A stretch of DNA of 64,000 nucleotides from Isoetes taiwanensis (lineage: Eukaryota > Streptophyta > Lycopodiopsida > Isoetales > Isoetaceae). Positions 25,328-37,981 of the stretch are shown here, piece by piece (position 1 is the first letter of the stretch; each line of letters opens with the position of its first letter). Made by a program: the position numbers and the translations under genes. The stretch covers positions 32,686,177 to 32,750,176 of the forward strand of contig JAJEKV010000001.1 in the NCBI GenBank assembly GCA_021234155.1. The letters run 5' to 3'. The notes under the pieces were generated by a model, which was not told where the DNA came from, ran no database searches, and was given only the letters and a program-made list of their open reading frames with translations.

Positions 25328-27006
25328 AGGGGAAGGAAAGCAGGGGCTCCCCTTCCGCAAAATCGGCAGGGGCCCCGCGACCGGCGGCAGCCAGGAGCGA
25401 ATCTGCCGATTTTACTTCGGCAACTTTACATTCTATCTGACCCGTTTTACTTCGGTTCCTTTGGGTTCAATTTCTTCTGGCTAGTGATGAATGATTGTGG
25501 CTTATTTTATAGTGTACCACAACCAAGAGTCCCAAAAGTTTTTTGCTCTAATTTTCAATATTCTTTCAGTCCAATACACATATTTAAATAAATTTATGAA
25601 AGTCACTTTGGACAAGAGTAAGATACTGCATGTATAAGTACAAAAGTGAATGGTATGTTATGGAACGTCATTCATTGATGCAAAAGACAAACTATACAAG
25701 TGAATCATAAGGGTTTTATATATTTTCCCTTTTGTACTGGCTTAGATGTTGTAAATTCTTTAGTACTTCAGATTGCACGGCCATGGTAGAGATATACAAG
25801 AATCCAGTCTAAAATGTTGAGATCTGCTACAGAAATCAAGCATGTCAAGGTTTCTCTTCCAGTTGCTCATTATTCTTCAGTTATGTAGAAGATAATCCAA
25901 AGTGCAGACCATTACAAAAAAAATGATTTCATTCCATACTTTTGCAGACCATTGTGGACTCTGGATGCTTGATATGAAATTATAACTTTGGGTGGACAAG
26001 AAGCATGCCTGATTGGGCTCTAATGCAAAGAACAATGACTTACACTAAATTTGAGTCTGGAAAAACGAAGAATTGTTGTCTGGTTTGGTGATGTTGGGTA
26101 CACTCCAAGGGTTTGGTTGTTGACACTATATTAACAAAGTTTCGGATTTAATACAACAAACAAAAATTGGAATTTCATCCAATCGATCACTAGGATGTCT
26201 GTGGAGTAGGCATTAGGGATATTTAAAATATGATTTCATATACTATTGAAAAAGACATAGGCACAATCAAAGCATGTACAAATGGTGGTAATTGTCTGCT
26301 TGGTTTATGCAGTATACATATATAATGAAGCATTTTATAAGGATTGGGTCACTGAAGCAACTGTGTCTAGAAGGAAATGAGGTAAGCGACGAAATGGAAA
26401 ATGTTGACGAAGAACAAGTAGTTTGAGAAGATACTGCAAGAAGGGTTGCATTGGCAAGGGATCTGTACAATGTTCATTATGATGACATCTAAAAATGTTA
26501 TTTTTGAGGAGTTCATGTTGTTGTGGACTATAATTTTGTATTGAGAGATGTCCAATTTTGCATTGTAGAAAACTATGAAAGACACGTCTTATGTTAATAG
26601 TACATGTCTTACATGAAAGCAATGGGAAATTGAAGTTTTTACGACGTGTCCAATGTATGACGTCGAGCCCAGAAAGAATGCCTTATAAAAATGACACAAT
26701 CATAAAATAAGACTGATGTGGAAAACGGCCCCGAGAGATTCACTTATAGATAGAGGGGGTATGGCATCTGCGTTCAAAGGGTAGCAAAAAATCCCCCTTG
26801 TATACGCATTTTCGAAAGGCAATTTGACCCCTTTATGTATAAATTTTGCACTAGACCAGTGCATAAAAACACCCCTAACCCCTAATATACATACGCAAAT
26901 GGTCCAAAAAACCCCCCTCCGTTGAACTCTCATGGGTTATACGCTGATCAAAGGTGAATCCCCTGGGAAAACGGCCTTAGACCTCCATCTCTTACCCGTA
27001 ATTTTA
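25328..27006. other. AT-rich region with no recognised gene
   Basis: About 1.7 kb without a supported gene. Near 26717 and 26967 an 11-bp direct repeat GGAAAACGGCC brackets a 240-bp block rich in C/G runs; this could be a small mobile element but no further evidence is visible. Confidence 0.4.
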
Positions 27007-27165
27007 TAAAATAGTATTGAATAGAATTGAATTGAATAGAATAGAGTGGTTTTTATCATCCATGGAGATCAATCAAACTATGGGACCCAATGAAGGAGCG
27101 CAACAAACTTATTACTATCTAGATTAAAAAACCCCACCTTGAAGGGTTTTCGAGGGAAAACTGTG
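27007..27165 (-). repeat. Dispersed repeat with pentamer tail, copy 1
   Basis: A block of about 130 bp that matches, in opposite orientation, the sequence at 60427-60583. Shared words include GGTTTTCGAGGGAAAA, GATTAAAAAACCCC, GCAACAAAC and CTATGGGACCCAA. In both copies one end carries an (ATAGA/TTCTA) pentamer run, degenerate here (27018-27046). It could be a small SINE-like or MITE-like family. A partial relative of the hairpin end (AAAAACCCCGCCCTTTCGGG) lies at 28973-29010 inside the Helentron-like element. Confidence 0.6.
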
Positions 27166-28079
27166 GCAGTAATAAGAATGATGTCAAGTTGTAGAAATAT
27201 ATATCATGAAATATATACATACACGTCAGGTGTGTGTCAGAGAACATAGATGTTATCGCATATCCATGACCCCCTGAAGGTGTAATTCAAGCATCCATAC
27301 AGAAGCCTTGCCCAATATCACATGTAGCGGCTGGCCAAACCTGACCAACTCAGCATAGCGTGTCCAAATTTTATCATATGTTGGACAGCTCTAAAGGGTA
27401 TGGCATTCATCCTCAATAACTCCCATTTGGCAGCATTAACAAAGGTTGTCCTGGCATGGCTCCCCAATTCATCTGCCAATCTCAATTCGAAGAGGTGTGC
27501 ACCTGTGCAAATCGAAGCAATGAATCTACACCCTTTCATAGGCAAATGTGTACACAGGTAGCGTTGTAGGCCCTGTTTCAATGTGGAATTTATGTAGCAC
27601 TGGTAGTGTGTTATCTTGACCTGTTCAAGGGCGCTGGCATCCCAGAGCTGACTCCATCTGGCCAGCCATCGAGCTCCCTTTTCCCTCTAGCAGGCCTTGA
27701 GACGCTAGGACTACAATCAAAATATCCAAACGATATTCTCTTCATTAAGATACACTCAAAACATTTGTAAGCAACACAACAGCACCTAAATAGATAAAAC
27801 AGAATAACAAAAAAAGACATTACATATAAATTTTGAATTGTCACATATATGATAACTATTAACACCAATACGACACCATTGTTCAATACAAATATGACAC
27901 AAGAACACTAGAATTTTCTAAACCTAAACTATGCTAGCATTGTTGAATACAGATATAACACAATTATGTTACAAATTTCTATACAGAAACTACAAAAAAT
28001 GTTATATGATTAAAAAGATTCATGAAAGAACACTCCAATGAACACAAAATAGAGTCTAAATCAGAAAATCAACTTGCTA
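27166..28079. other. Region with no recognised gene
   Basis: A minus-strand frame at 27318-27581 has no family match. The rest is AT-rich. Confidence 0.4.
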
Positions 28080-28736
28080 GAAAAAGGCAGCAACACTAGC
28101 CATCACACCATCAGCATAAGACTATATAACACTCGATACTATACCATCATAAACACCACCTGCAACACTATTATAACACCATCATAGGGGTCAAAGCAAG
28201 GAGGTAGGGAACACTTTTTGTGTCAGTGATACATGGTGCTTAATGGGTGCTTTTTAGGGATATTTTCTTTGTATTTTTGAAAAATAGTTTTCTTTTATTT
28301 TTTTGATATTTTTCCACGAAATGCATTCGTATTACGCCTTGGAATACAAAATCTCAGCTTCATTAGAGTTATAGAAAAAAGGATAAAAATAAGTAAAATT
28401 TTCAGCATTAGATGCTTAGGGGATGCATGGCTGGCGCAAAAATGCCCCCTAGCTCCATGCTTTGACCTATAGACCACATCACAATACCAATATAAAACTG
28501 TCTCAAACACCATTTAACTCCATCTCCATCATTATTAACACCATTTCTAATACCATTCTAAACATTTACCATTACAAACATGACCTTGAGCACCATCACA
28601 AACACCATTATAAACACAATCTCAATACTTATATAAGAGCGTCTGGCACATCATTAGAACACCATCTCCATTATAACTATTGACACCATCTCCAATACCA
28701 TTATGAATATCATCTCAAATTTATAAACTTTGTTAC
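28080..28736. repeat. Simple-sequence region, ACACCATnATnA type
   Basis: Many imperfect copies of a ~12-18 bp unit built from ACACCAT and CATTATAA words (clearest at 28090-28190 and 28470-28736). The same simple sequence resumes at 31490-31560, showing that the two elements between were inserted into it. Confidence 0.65.
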
Positions 28737-29626
28737 CATTCTGGTGAGAGACTCGTCTAGACGGGAAAACCGGCCGATAGATAGGCATATCTTTCATCAC
28801 AGCAGTATATACAATGTTTTGGAATATCCAAGTGGGGTAGCCGACCATAGGAACCTTATCGGACTACCCCTGAAAAAAAACACAAGGAACCAGTCTAGGT
28901 AGCATGTGGAGACGGTGCTGCATGGAGACGGGCCAAAGAGAGGCGCCGTGCGAGGGCTTATCATCAGGATAAAAAACCCCGCCCTTTCGGGTTTTCGAGG
29001 AAAACCCTAATGATAAACCCTCGCCCGGGGGCTCCCTAAAAACAACCCGGACCGCCAACCCTATGGGGAGAGGATGCAACGTCAAAAAATTCCTCGACTC
29101 ACAGGGCGAAGCGACTGTAATGGAGTGAGCCTGCAAAGTAAAAAACTCAAAGAAAGAACCCGTTAAGCGTGAGAGAGATAAAAAAGGATGACTCGATACC
29201 TGGAAAAACGTTAACAAGAAAATTATAACAAAAGAACAAATATCATATAAAAAGGCCTCCCCAAAGAAAAAACGGGGAGGGGGCTGGTCACGCGTGCCAC
29301 GCGAAACAAAAAACCTTCCAATGTGGAGGGGCTGGTCATGCGAGCCACGCAATAAGACCTCGCAAAGAGGGGCTGTTCACGCGTGCCACGCGAAAAAAAC
29401 AAATCCTCCCATCCGGAGGGGTTGGTCACGCGCACCACGCGATAGCAAAAAGCTGAAACTATTATTGAAAAATGCATACGCGGGGAACAAGAGATGGAGA
29501 GGGGTGGAGGGAAGAAAGGGCGATTTATTAATCGCCGCGGAGAAGACGCCGATAAGGGTGAAAGGAGGAAGATGCATATAATAGTCTGCCTCTCCGAATG
29601 GCGATCCGACGGTGTCGAATCGCTGG
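28737..29626 (+). mobile_element. Helentron-like (Helitron2-type) element 1
   Basis: About 890 bp. It begins CATTCTGGTGAGAGACTCGT and ends with the hairpin GCGATCCGAC-GGT-GTCGAATCGC (29601-29623) followed by TGG and then CATT. The first 38 bases after CATT (28741-28778) are identical to those of element 2, and its last ~87 bp (29540-29626) match element 2's end; the interiors differ. Just before the hairpin is a degraded inverted copy of the 5' end (GTCTGCCTCTCCGAATGG, reverse complement CCATTCGGAGAGG). Shared ends, unrelated interiors, an asymmetric inverted repeat and a 3' hairpin are the marks of Helentron/Helitron2 elements, which insert between T and T. No replicase is encoded, so it is non-autonomous. 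Confidence 0.6.
29282..29441 (+). repeat. Four 22-bp GGCTGGTCACGCG repeats
   Basis: Imperfect copies of GGCTGGTCACGCGTGCCACG at 29282, 29330, 29371 and 29420 (22 bp each, spaced 48, 41 and 49 bp), separated by A-rich spacers. The core CACGCGTG is palindromic. It lies inside Helentron-like element 1. Confidence 0.75.
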
Positions 29627-31485
29627 CATTCTGGTGAGAGACTCGTCTAGACGGGAAAACCGGCCGATCCAAAGAGAACTTCCCTCTCAAAGACCCAGAT
29701 GGTGTGAGAGGGCGAGCTGTTGGTGCAAGTTAGGTGTGACATAACGAGCATGAGCAAACGGGGCAGTCAAACGAAGCCATGAAAAACGGTCTTAGAAAAC
29801 AAGCATAAAAAATGCAAGGTGCAAGTGTCCCTACGCCTGAAAAGATTGACCACCAGAGTTAGCCGAGATGCGTATGAAAAAAACGTGCACAGGTCGAAGA
29901 CTTAATTTCATAGGAAGAAAGCTCTACAAAAAATACGAGATAACGAAATACGAAAAAACACAAAAAACCTTAAGGCAAAGATATCTAAGTGCAATGTAAC
30001 AAACTTAAAACGTGGTACAAAAGACTTAACATAGGAGAATTGGACGGAGAAAAAGTCGTTAAAAACCCGAACATATGAAGCTAGAAAAAGGACCTTAAAA
30101 AACAATGTGTAGCCCACCCAACCCTAAATGTAGAAATTGAAACCAATGGTCAAACGACTGCACCCATGTCGGGGAAAACGATAATGGGATGCGGCAAATA
30201 TATAAAGAGCAAAACAAGAAGAAGAAAAAAGATGGTTATATGAAAAAAGAATAAAGAACAAGAACGAGAGTATAAATAATATATAGCAAAATAAAATTCT
30301 AAAGGGTGTGCTAACAAGGACTCGAACCCCTGTCATTCACTTGAAAACAGAAAGGCCCAATCAAACCCTCCACCTGCGACTTTAGTAAATTATGCGACCA
30401 TACATAATATAAGCGGGAAAAAAACAGAGGGCAGACTTACAGAAAAATGCATGCCGCAGAGGGAGAGTGGAGAATCCGAAAAAGGAAAGGGAAGGGAGCC
30501 CAATCGGAGCTTGATCGTGAAGAAGGGGTGCCGACTTGGAGCCCAACAGCCGATAAGAGCAAGATTAAAAGAGTGACGAATAGAGAGGAGATCTGGGAAG
30601 GATAGAAGCAAAGGGGATGATTGATGAAAGAGACCAGGGATTGAAGAAAAGAGGGTTTACGCAGAGAAGGAGTGGGGAAATCAAAAAAGGATGAAGGGGT
30701 CAAGTAAGATATGATCTGGATCGGGAAGGAAACATGCCCAACTAAAGGTAAAAAAGAACAGATACAAAAGAGTAATCAGAAGGTAAATTATAAGAAGTGA
30801 TAATCAGAGGAGAAATTTGGGCAAGATGTAGGCAAAAGCGGAAGTGTAGAAGAGTTCCAGGAATCAGGAGGAGCAATATACAAAAGATAATCTGCGGATT
30901 GGAAGAACCAGCAACATCCGATCTCAAAAAAGAACTTGAATCCACAGAAGAAAACAAAGAAGGAAAGCGATGCTAAGGAAAAAAGAAAACCCAAGCAAAC
31001 CAAAACAAGGATTATAGAGCTGTAGCAAAAATAGAAACAAGCTAACCGAACAAGAACTGAGTCACGGTTAAAACTAAAGCTGAACAACCGAGAGATTCGG
31101 AAAACAAACGTTGATGATTTAGACCGAACAAGGAGTAAATCAAGCTTCCATAAAAAATCACAGAAAGAAGCAAGAGCCCGATTATTCTGCTTCTGAGAGA
31201 ACATCCAAGAGAAAACCGTAGCGCACACTAAGAAGCAAAAAATCATCAAAAACGTACCTGCCAGAGGAAAGTGGCTAGAGTGGAAAGAAGGAGCAGGAAG
31301 CCGAGGATAGCGATCATGATGAGGCGCACAAGAGAGATTGGAGCAACGTGGACGAGAAAGAGTTGATGAAGAAAGGGCGCACGTACACTGCTGTGAGAAG
31401 ACGCCGATAAGGGTGAAAGGAGGAAGATGCATATAAATAGTCTCGTCTCTCCCAGAATGGCGATCCGACGGTGTCGAATCGCTGG
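29627..31485 (+). mobile_element. Helentron-like (Helitron2-type) element 2
   Basis: About 1.86 kb, directly after element 1 in the same orientation. It begins CATTCTGGTGAGAGACTCGT and ends with the same 10-bp-stem hairpin (31460-31482). Immediately before the hairpin, GTCTCGTCTCTCCCAGAATG (31440-31459) is an inverted copy of the 5' end, 15 of 16 bases for the core CATTCTGG(T)GAGAGAC. The word CATT stands at all three junctions (28737, 29627, 31486), consistent either with a 4-bp target repeat or, as I prefer, with insertion at T-T and element-borne CATT. The interior encodes nothing recognised but includes a tRNA-like block at 30310-30400. Confidence 0.6.
30312..30400 (-). other. tRNA-like Pol III box block
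   Basis: The minus strand has a perfect B-box GGTTCGAGTCC in a T-arm-like context (ACAGGGGTTCGAGTCCTTGT). About 50 bases upstream is a loose A-box-like word (TCGCAGGTGGAGGG). A normal cloverleaf cannot be drawn. Could be a SINE-like relic captured in the element. Confidence 0.35.
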
Positions 31486-31779
31486 CATTATAAGCATCTT
31501 TTCCAATATCATTATAACATTTTTTGCACCTTGAACACCATTATAAATATCATCTCAAGGACTGCAACCTTCCCATATGACTAGTGGTTAGATGCTGCAA
31601 AGAACACAAATGCTGGCTCCACCAGGTCACAAACCTTGCTCCCTATGCCCACACGCAGTCAGACAGTACCGTGTTTTCCTCAAGGCTAAGAAATTCAAGT
31701 AGATCATAGCGCATCAAAGGAAAATGTTCTACATCCTGGACTGTCATCCCACAGGCCCTTCTGGCAAAGGTTGATTAAA

Positions 31780-32890
31780 AACCCAGTACAACCTACAAGG
31801 AAGATCACACTCGAGCAATGGGCAGGGCCATCCATAGTATCGGTACTAACTGCTTTATTCAATAGGGCATTACAAGAAGGTTCCCCCTCCCCCCTCCCCC
31901 GGTTGAACCACCAGCAGAGTGTGTTCCCATCTATAAGGCAAGTGACTCGCATTGCCCAGCCAATTATCGAACAATCATAATCAGTTCCGTGTTTACAAAA
32001 TTACTAGCTGAGATTCTCGAGCATCAGTTGACGGGCTGGGTAGAGGCAACAGAGATGCACACCCTCACCCAAGCAAGATTTAGGCCTCGACACTCAATCA
32101 TGCAGATCTGCAAAATACAGTGTACAGGCTATAAGATATGCTCAGGCTGATTGCAGATGCCAAGCCAACCATTCGATAGCACTATCAGAGTCTGCCAGAG
32201 ATGTCCGCTCTTTCTAACACTATTTGGGCTTTACATTGATCGGTTGGAGAGCTGGCTTGCTAATAATGGGGATGATGGAGCTCATCTCTTGCACCATATC
32301 ACCAGGCAGCTAATATATACTGAGGATGTGGACCTCCTACCTCACACTCCAGCAAACATGCAGCGCCATCTCAATGCCTTGGTCACATTCTGCCATGTGG
32401 CTGACATGCGTGTCAACCTGGCTAAGACTAAGGTGGTCCCTCATATCAGCAAAGAGCCCCCCTCCTTCAGCTACTGGGGGTAAAATATATTACAAATATT
32501 TGGGAGTGGAGGTTCCTTCTACTTATGCACTGGGACACTTCCATTCGAGTGCGAGTGATAGCGGGCGAGAAGGCACTATATGCAATGCAAAACAACAGTC
32601 ACAGAGCGGAGCTGTATAGTTGGGCCCATTAGTTACACCTATTCAGGGTCTTAGTGGCGCCCATTCTATTATATGGAGTTGAAGTCCGTGCCGGGTGGTG
32701 TTCCTCACTACCTGGAATGACTTGGAACAAGTGCAGAAAGCCTTCTTAGCATGGGCACTGAGGGTAAAGTCCACGGTCTCATATCAAATCTTGTTGCAGG
32801 GGATAGGTTTCTTGCCTCTTTAAAGGGTGGCCCTTGATTGCCACATCGTCTACTTCCAAAAAATGGTCAATATGGACGATGCTCATCTCC
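31780..32890 (+). pseudogene. Non-LTR reverse transcriptase fragment, second clade
   Basis: Plus-strand frames show LLAEILEHQLTGWVEATEMH, RFRPRHSIMQ, then RCPLFLTLFGLYIDRLESWL, LIYTEDVDLLPHTPANMQRH (the YADD box has become YTED), VNLAKTKVV and YYKYLGVEV, followed by a region rich in stops that reads WNDLEQVQKAFLAWALRVKS. The wording (LFGLYIDRLE) differs clearly from the two L1-type LINEs, so this is another non-LTR family. It is broken by frameshifts near 32130 and 32480. Confidence 0.7.
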
Positions 32891-33664
32891 TTAACCAGGC
32901 TTATACCGTGATCTTTAAATTTAATATTATAGTATTTGCTTATGATTTAAGTCTTGTGCGAAAGCATTAAAATGCAAAGAGAATTCTCTTTTCCATGTCT
33001 TGACGACGAAGGAGATCATCGATTTATCCAAAATAACAAGTTCTATTATATCTGATTGTCATATTGCTGTTGGTTTGTATTTGTTACCCAATCATTTTTT
33101 TTTTTTTTAATAAACAATAACTAGGTTCAGCCCGGCTCTGGTACCAATTAGTTAATGGTCCTTCGTCCGACACTTGTTGTTACTGAAATACTTAGCACAA
33201 TGCTCAAGATCCCATGGGTGCAGAACCTACACGTCGTCCCCAAACCCCAAACAAAATGTTGCAGTTCCCCTAAGCTACGGGTCTTTAGCTCAGGAAATAA
33301 CCTTCAACCAGAAGCAACTCGACGTGACCAGCGTCGAGTCTGCACTAGTGAGCTTGATCAGTGCCCATTCAAAAGTGTTGAGTGCTTAACACTCGTGGCC
33401 TCGATTTCTGCTTATTCTCCCCGGAGAGTTGTGGGCAGACCAAGATGCAACTAGGCTAGCAATATTATGAAAGTTCAATTCCATTTAGTTGTCAAATTTG
33501 ATTTTACTTGTTCTATATATTGCCCTTCCAACATTTGTAAGGTGTATCTATAAGCAACTCAGGACACTCTAACTCATAAGGATTGACATAATTATAATCC
33601 ATAAGCTATAAGTAAATATTAAAAGATTTTGAAAAAGATAAAGACACCCCAAACCATAAACAAT
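32891..33664. other. Region with no recognised gene
   Basis: Contains an 11-T run near 33098-33108 and a short frame at 33155-33454 with no recognised domain. No feature supported. Confidence 0.4.
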
Positions 33665-33679
33665 CTTAAAAACTTTCGA

Positions 33680-33752
33680 CTTTGCTTAGGGCTTGAACCC
33701 TCACCATCAAGCCAAGAGACCAAGCCCTTAACCACTAAATTAAACTATCTAT
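33680..33752 (-). repeat. tRNA-related SINE head (candidate)
   Basis: The minus strand reads TTTAGTGGTTAAGGGCTTGG (A-box-like) and, 33 bases on, GAGGGTTCAAGCCC (a B-box matching GGTTCAANYCC). This spacing is that of a tRNA. The block is followed by non-tRNA sequence, as in a SINE. No poly(A) tail or target duplication was located. Confidence 0.45.
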
Positions 33753-34433
33753 ATTTTTTTTTAAAGAAAATTCACTTTTCAACTTAATATTGAAATGAAA
33801 TAATAGAAGAAATATCTTCTAATTCCGGCGAACCCTAACGGGCAAATATAGTGGCAGTCGAACACTGTGGAGACATATCTATAAGGTTTCGATTTCTTTT
33901 CTTTTCATTTTGTCTACCGTTTTTATAGATAGAAGTGTTATGGGCATAGGTCCCTATATCCAGCCAGGCAGATAGCATCGCCAGAGAAATGGAAGAGCCG
34001 ATTTGAGATAAGGCTGTCGAAATCAGTGACAAGCGACTCAGATACTGTCGAATAAGAGGCTGTCGGAATCACAGACGGAGATAGAAACTTCTGCCGAGAT
34101 CAGAGGCTGAGATAAAAATTATTATAGCATTCTTGATCTGTGCTTATACATTAATTCTGTCATCTTCTTCTATATTTTGTATTAGAAGGATTGTTTTCTT
34201 TAAACATAAAATTTGTCTTACCTCTATATGGCCTCTAAAATTCTCTAATTCTAGGGTATGGTTGCCTCCTATCGTGACTGTCCCTCGGGGCACGGGTCCA
34301 CCCCCCTCGTGCCGGTGCGACATCGCCATGTGTCATGCTGACTGGCCCTTCTAGCGTGGGATGGAGGCTCGAGTTCACCACGTGTGTGACCCGTTGACGT
34401 TATGTGGATGTCTTGTGGCCGTTATAGCCTGGT

Positions 34434-34625
34434 CGTTATGCGTTAGCCCTGTGTCCCGCTGTCGTGCAACTGGTACCTGCCACTGCGACAAAGCTACGCG
34501 ATGCGTTAGCCCAGTTGCCAGTTGTCATGCATCTGGTGTCCATAGTTGTGCAACAGCCGCTAAGCGTGAAGCCCTGCTTCCCGCCGTCGTGTAATTGTTG
34601 TCTACAATTATGGAACAGATCTACA
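34434..34625 (+). repeat. Three ~64-bp GC-rich repeats upstream of pogo ORF
   Basis: Imperfect units start near 34434, 34498 and 34561, each with GCGTTAGCCC or GCGTGAAGCCC followed by a GTCGTGCAACTGGT-like word. They lie about 210 bp upstream of the transposase start and may be subterminal repeats of the same element. Confidence 0.5.
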
Positions 34626-34837
34626 CACTCGTGGCTGCGTTAAGAATACTGATCATGTCGATTCAAAAGTAGAATTCAATGCCCCTTGCTTGAATTCGCG
34701 CCCATTCTAGCACTCGATTACCGAAGCCCAATTTGAATACCAGGCTCCCGCTATGGCTCCCAACAGAATAAGAAGCAACTTCAACTTCCAATTTTCAAGC
34801 TTATCGATATCAGGCCATGAGGAGCACGATAACAGAC

Positions 34838-37427
34838 ATGGTTTCCACAAGAGGTCGGAGAGGGGACGATGGTGAAGCCAGCAATAGAGCACCTACAGCA
34901 AGGAAAAGAGTTATTGCGCCAAGGAGGAAGCATCGGGCACCACAAACCAGTGCTGCATCTCCCACAATGTCAAGGAGGCCAAGCAAATGAGGGCAGTGGA
35001 CTGAAGATCAAATGGCCGACATCTTGGATGAGGTAAGCGAGTATGGTATATCTGTTAGAGAGGCATCTAGAAGGTCTAGAATCCCGGAGTCAGCAATAAG
35101 GGACTAGCTGTATGGCCGTATAACTCATAAACAGACTGGTAATCCACAAATTCTAACAACTCTACAAGAGGAAGAGTTAGTTGACTGGGCACTCTCCAGG
35201 GCCGAGCAAAGAATGGGGGTTACACTCTCGGCTGTCAAAGAGAGGGCAGCACAGATGGCTATGGAGGAGGGCAACTCAGATTTTCGCGGGGTTCCTGGGA
35301 GTAAATGGTGGAAGCTGTTCAAGCAAAGGCATCCAGATGTTGCACTAAGAAGTGCAGAGACATTAGATATCGCTCGGGCGCGTGCTATGACACAACAGAA
35401 TTTGGATAACTTATATGCTGGACTGAGACAAATCTATGACGAGTTCGATTTCCCGGCCTCTAGGATTTGGAATGCTGATGAGACTGGCATCCAAGCTGGG
35501 AAGGTGAAGGGCATGAAGGTCATAGGTAGGAAAGGGGAGAATAGGGTAAATGAAGTTGTCATGAACAATAGGGAATGGGTTACAATCCTGGTATGTGTAA
35601 ATGTTGAAGGGTTCAAGATACCTAATATGTACATCTTCAAGGGTACTCAGATGAGGCAAGATAACATTGCCAGATGTGAGGAAGGGGCAATTCAAGCTGT
35701 CCAGCCCTCAGCCTGGATGACTACAGAATTGTTCAAGTCCTGGTTGTCACATTTTGTTGCTAGGGTCCCTGGTGGAGTATCTCCATCAAGGCCACACCTG
35801 ATAATATTGGATGGCCATGGCAGCCATGTGGAGCTAGAAGTAATTTTGGCAGCTAAAGGGATGGGCATACATTTTGCTCTACTTCCACCCCACACATCAC
35901 ATAGGTTACAACCTTTGGATGTGGCATGCTTTGCACCATTCAAGGCAGCTTTCAAAAGGTTGAGGTCCTCCTACATGGTTAGCAAAGGGAGGATATAGCC
36001 GAAGAGGAGGACATTGCAAAGCTCATTTCACAGGCCATTGAATCAGGGCTGACACCTAGCAACATCAAGGCAGGGTTTGGGATTTGGCCATTCAACTCGG
36101 ATAAGGTTAAGCGAGGCCAGGAAAGTGGCAGGTTTGGCAGGGCGCCCATAGAGCAGATTATGCAAAGTGGAGGCCAAGAAGAGGCAGCCAACTTGGAGGA
36201 TGAGGAATTGGAACAATTCAACATGGCTGATTTGCAACAGTTATGGGAGGCACCACGCCCTACTGGTGAGAATGGTGGCCAATAGCCTATTGGAGGGCAT
36301 GAACATGTAATTGACGATGTGGACATTGCAAGCCATAATGTGCATCCATCTCACCGAGAAGGCGTACAAGATGGGAACCATGAGGCCATTGATGCAACCT
36401 TAAGACCCTCACTGCAACCTGTGCTACCATCTCATGACATGGGAGCAGCACAGGCATGTGTGCAACTCCCTAAAGACGTGAGGATGTCACAGGCCTACAT
36501 GCAACAGTCGCAGGCCACGATGGCAAGGAAGAGGGGTTTAGCTCCAGACCTAAGTGGAAGGGTGCACATCTCTAGTGATGGCTTCTGTGAGGCCTTAGGT
36601 GTAGAAGGGCTGAGGCTGCAAGACTAAAGAATGAGCAAGTTGCAGCAAGAAAACTCGAGGTTGCTAGGCGGAAATTGGAAAGGCAGGAGGCTGCCAAGAG
36701 AGCTGAATTTGAAGCCTCTACTACTAGACTCAGAGCACTCATGTACCCCAGGGGCATTTCAAGAGTGGCTGCAGTCTTTAGCTTCCAGAGGCCAATGAGT
36801 GAAGAGCAAAAGTTAGAGGTTAGAAACAGAATGAGGATGAGGCAAGGGATGAGTCCAATTAGGGCTCCAATAGTGAGAACATCATTCACCATGGACCCTG
36901 AACGTCAGCAGGTCGGTGGATTGACCACACCGGTTATGAGTGATCATACAATTGCCCATGATAGTGAAGAAGAAGTGCAGGTTATGTGCAGCTTGGAAGA
37001 TACCCACTTATGCTAGGGAGACGTTGGTGGTGTGCAGGATGTTAGCATAGAAGGCTTCTTGCCTCTGGTCAGACCTATCCCAAACTCCATTAGTACAATC
37101 AGGTCACCAATGAAGACATGGGACTTGGTCAACAGGGAGGGAGAGTCACAGCCACACGCTGAGATTGGCCCTGGGAATTCCATGAGGTTGGACACACAAG
37201 GTTGGGTCAGTTATGCAGTAGCACATTCTGGCCCTCAACATGACGGGGATAAGGCCATAGACAAGGCTAGGATCATTCGAGAAATGGTCGAAATAGGTGT
37301 GGACAGGGACATAATTTCCCGGGCCAGAGGAATGGATGTGGAGTTTGCAAAGACTTGGAAGGCAAATATGTCTGAAGGGTCAAGCCCAACACCAAGATTC
37401 GAGGAGGACAACACTTTCACAAACTAG
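34838..37427 (+). pseudogene. Pogo-type (DDE_1) transposase, broken
   Basis: From ATG at 34838 a frame gives a basic head, then a helix-turn-helix (WTEDQMADILDEVSEYGISV, ASRRSRIPESAIRD), a CENP-B-type second helix-turn-helix (LVDWALSRAEQRMGVTLSAV), and a catalytic domain with three aspartates: NADETG (codon 35477), LDGHGSH (35810) and LQPLDVACFAPFK (35918), i.e. a DD35D spacing. This is the pogo/Tigger branch of Tc1/mariner, which cuts and pastes at TA. Lesions: TGA at about 34987, TAG at about 35104, a frameshift near 35990, TAG near 36282 and another frameshift near 36620. After the NIKAGFGIWPFN motif the frames go on for ~450 codons, with a coiled-coil, Arg/Lys/Glu-rich part at 36620-36740. 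I did not find the terminal inverted repeats. Confidence 0.85.
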
Positions 37428-37430
37428 GTG

Positions 37431-37981
37431 TGTTTAGTCTACAGCAGACGCTTAAGGGAACTGGCATTTGTGATACAATACTAACATTTGCATATGGCAG
37501 GTATCTGAAGACAGTAACGAGACCATAGACAACTAAGGCATCTGCAAATGAACCCTATATCCATTGCATTGTTTATTACGTTTGATAAATTTGTTTAACA
37601 TTAAAATCAGATCTTTGGGTGTATAATACAGCAAACATTGGTGTTCAATTGACCGGAGCATCAGTCCAACCTCTTAAGTTCTGTTTCAATCATATCATGC
37701 TCACCACAAACACACAGATATTATATGTAACAAGTGCGTTAAGACAAAACTGGAGTTTCATTACTTGGAAGTGTTAAGATGAAAACTAAAGGGTCAATAA
37801 CTCATTTTCATTCCAAAAAAGCCCGAGGGCTGATACAAAAGATGGCACTTAGGCCAATCACAAAAACTCTTGGCCCGCAGGCCACATTCCAGATCAATAT
37901 TCCATGAGAGGGAAGGGGCACAATCACATCAACCAAAAAAAGATCGTCCAGTGGTGCCATTGCGGAAATGGGTGGAAGCAT
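37431..37981. other. Region with no recognised gene
   Basis: AT-rich sequence between the transposase relic and the unidentified frames downstream. No feature supported. Confidence 0.4.
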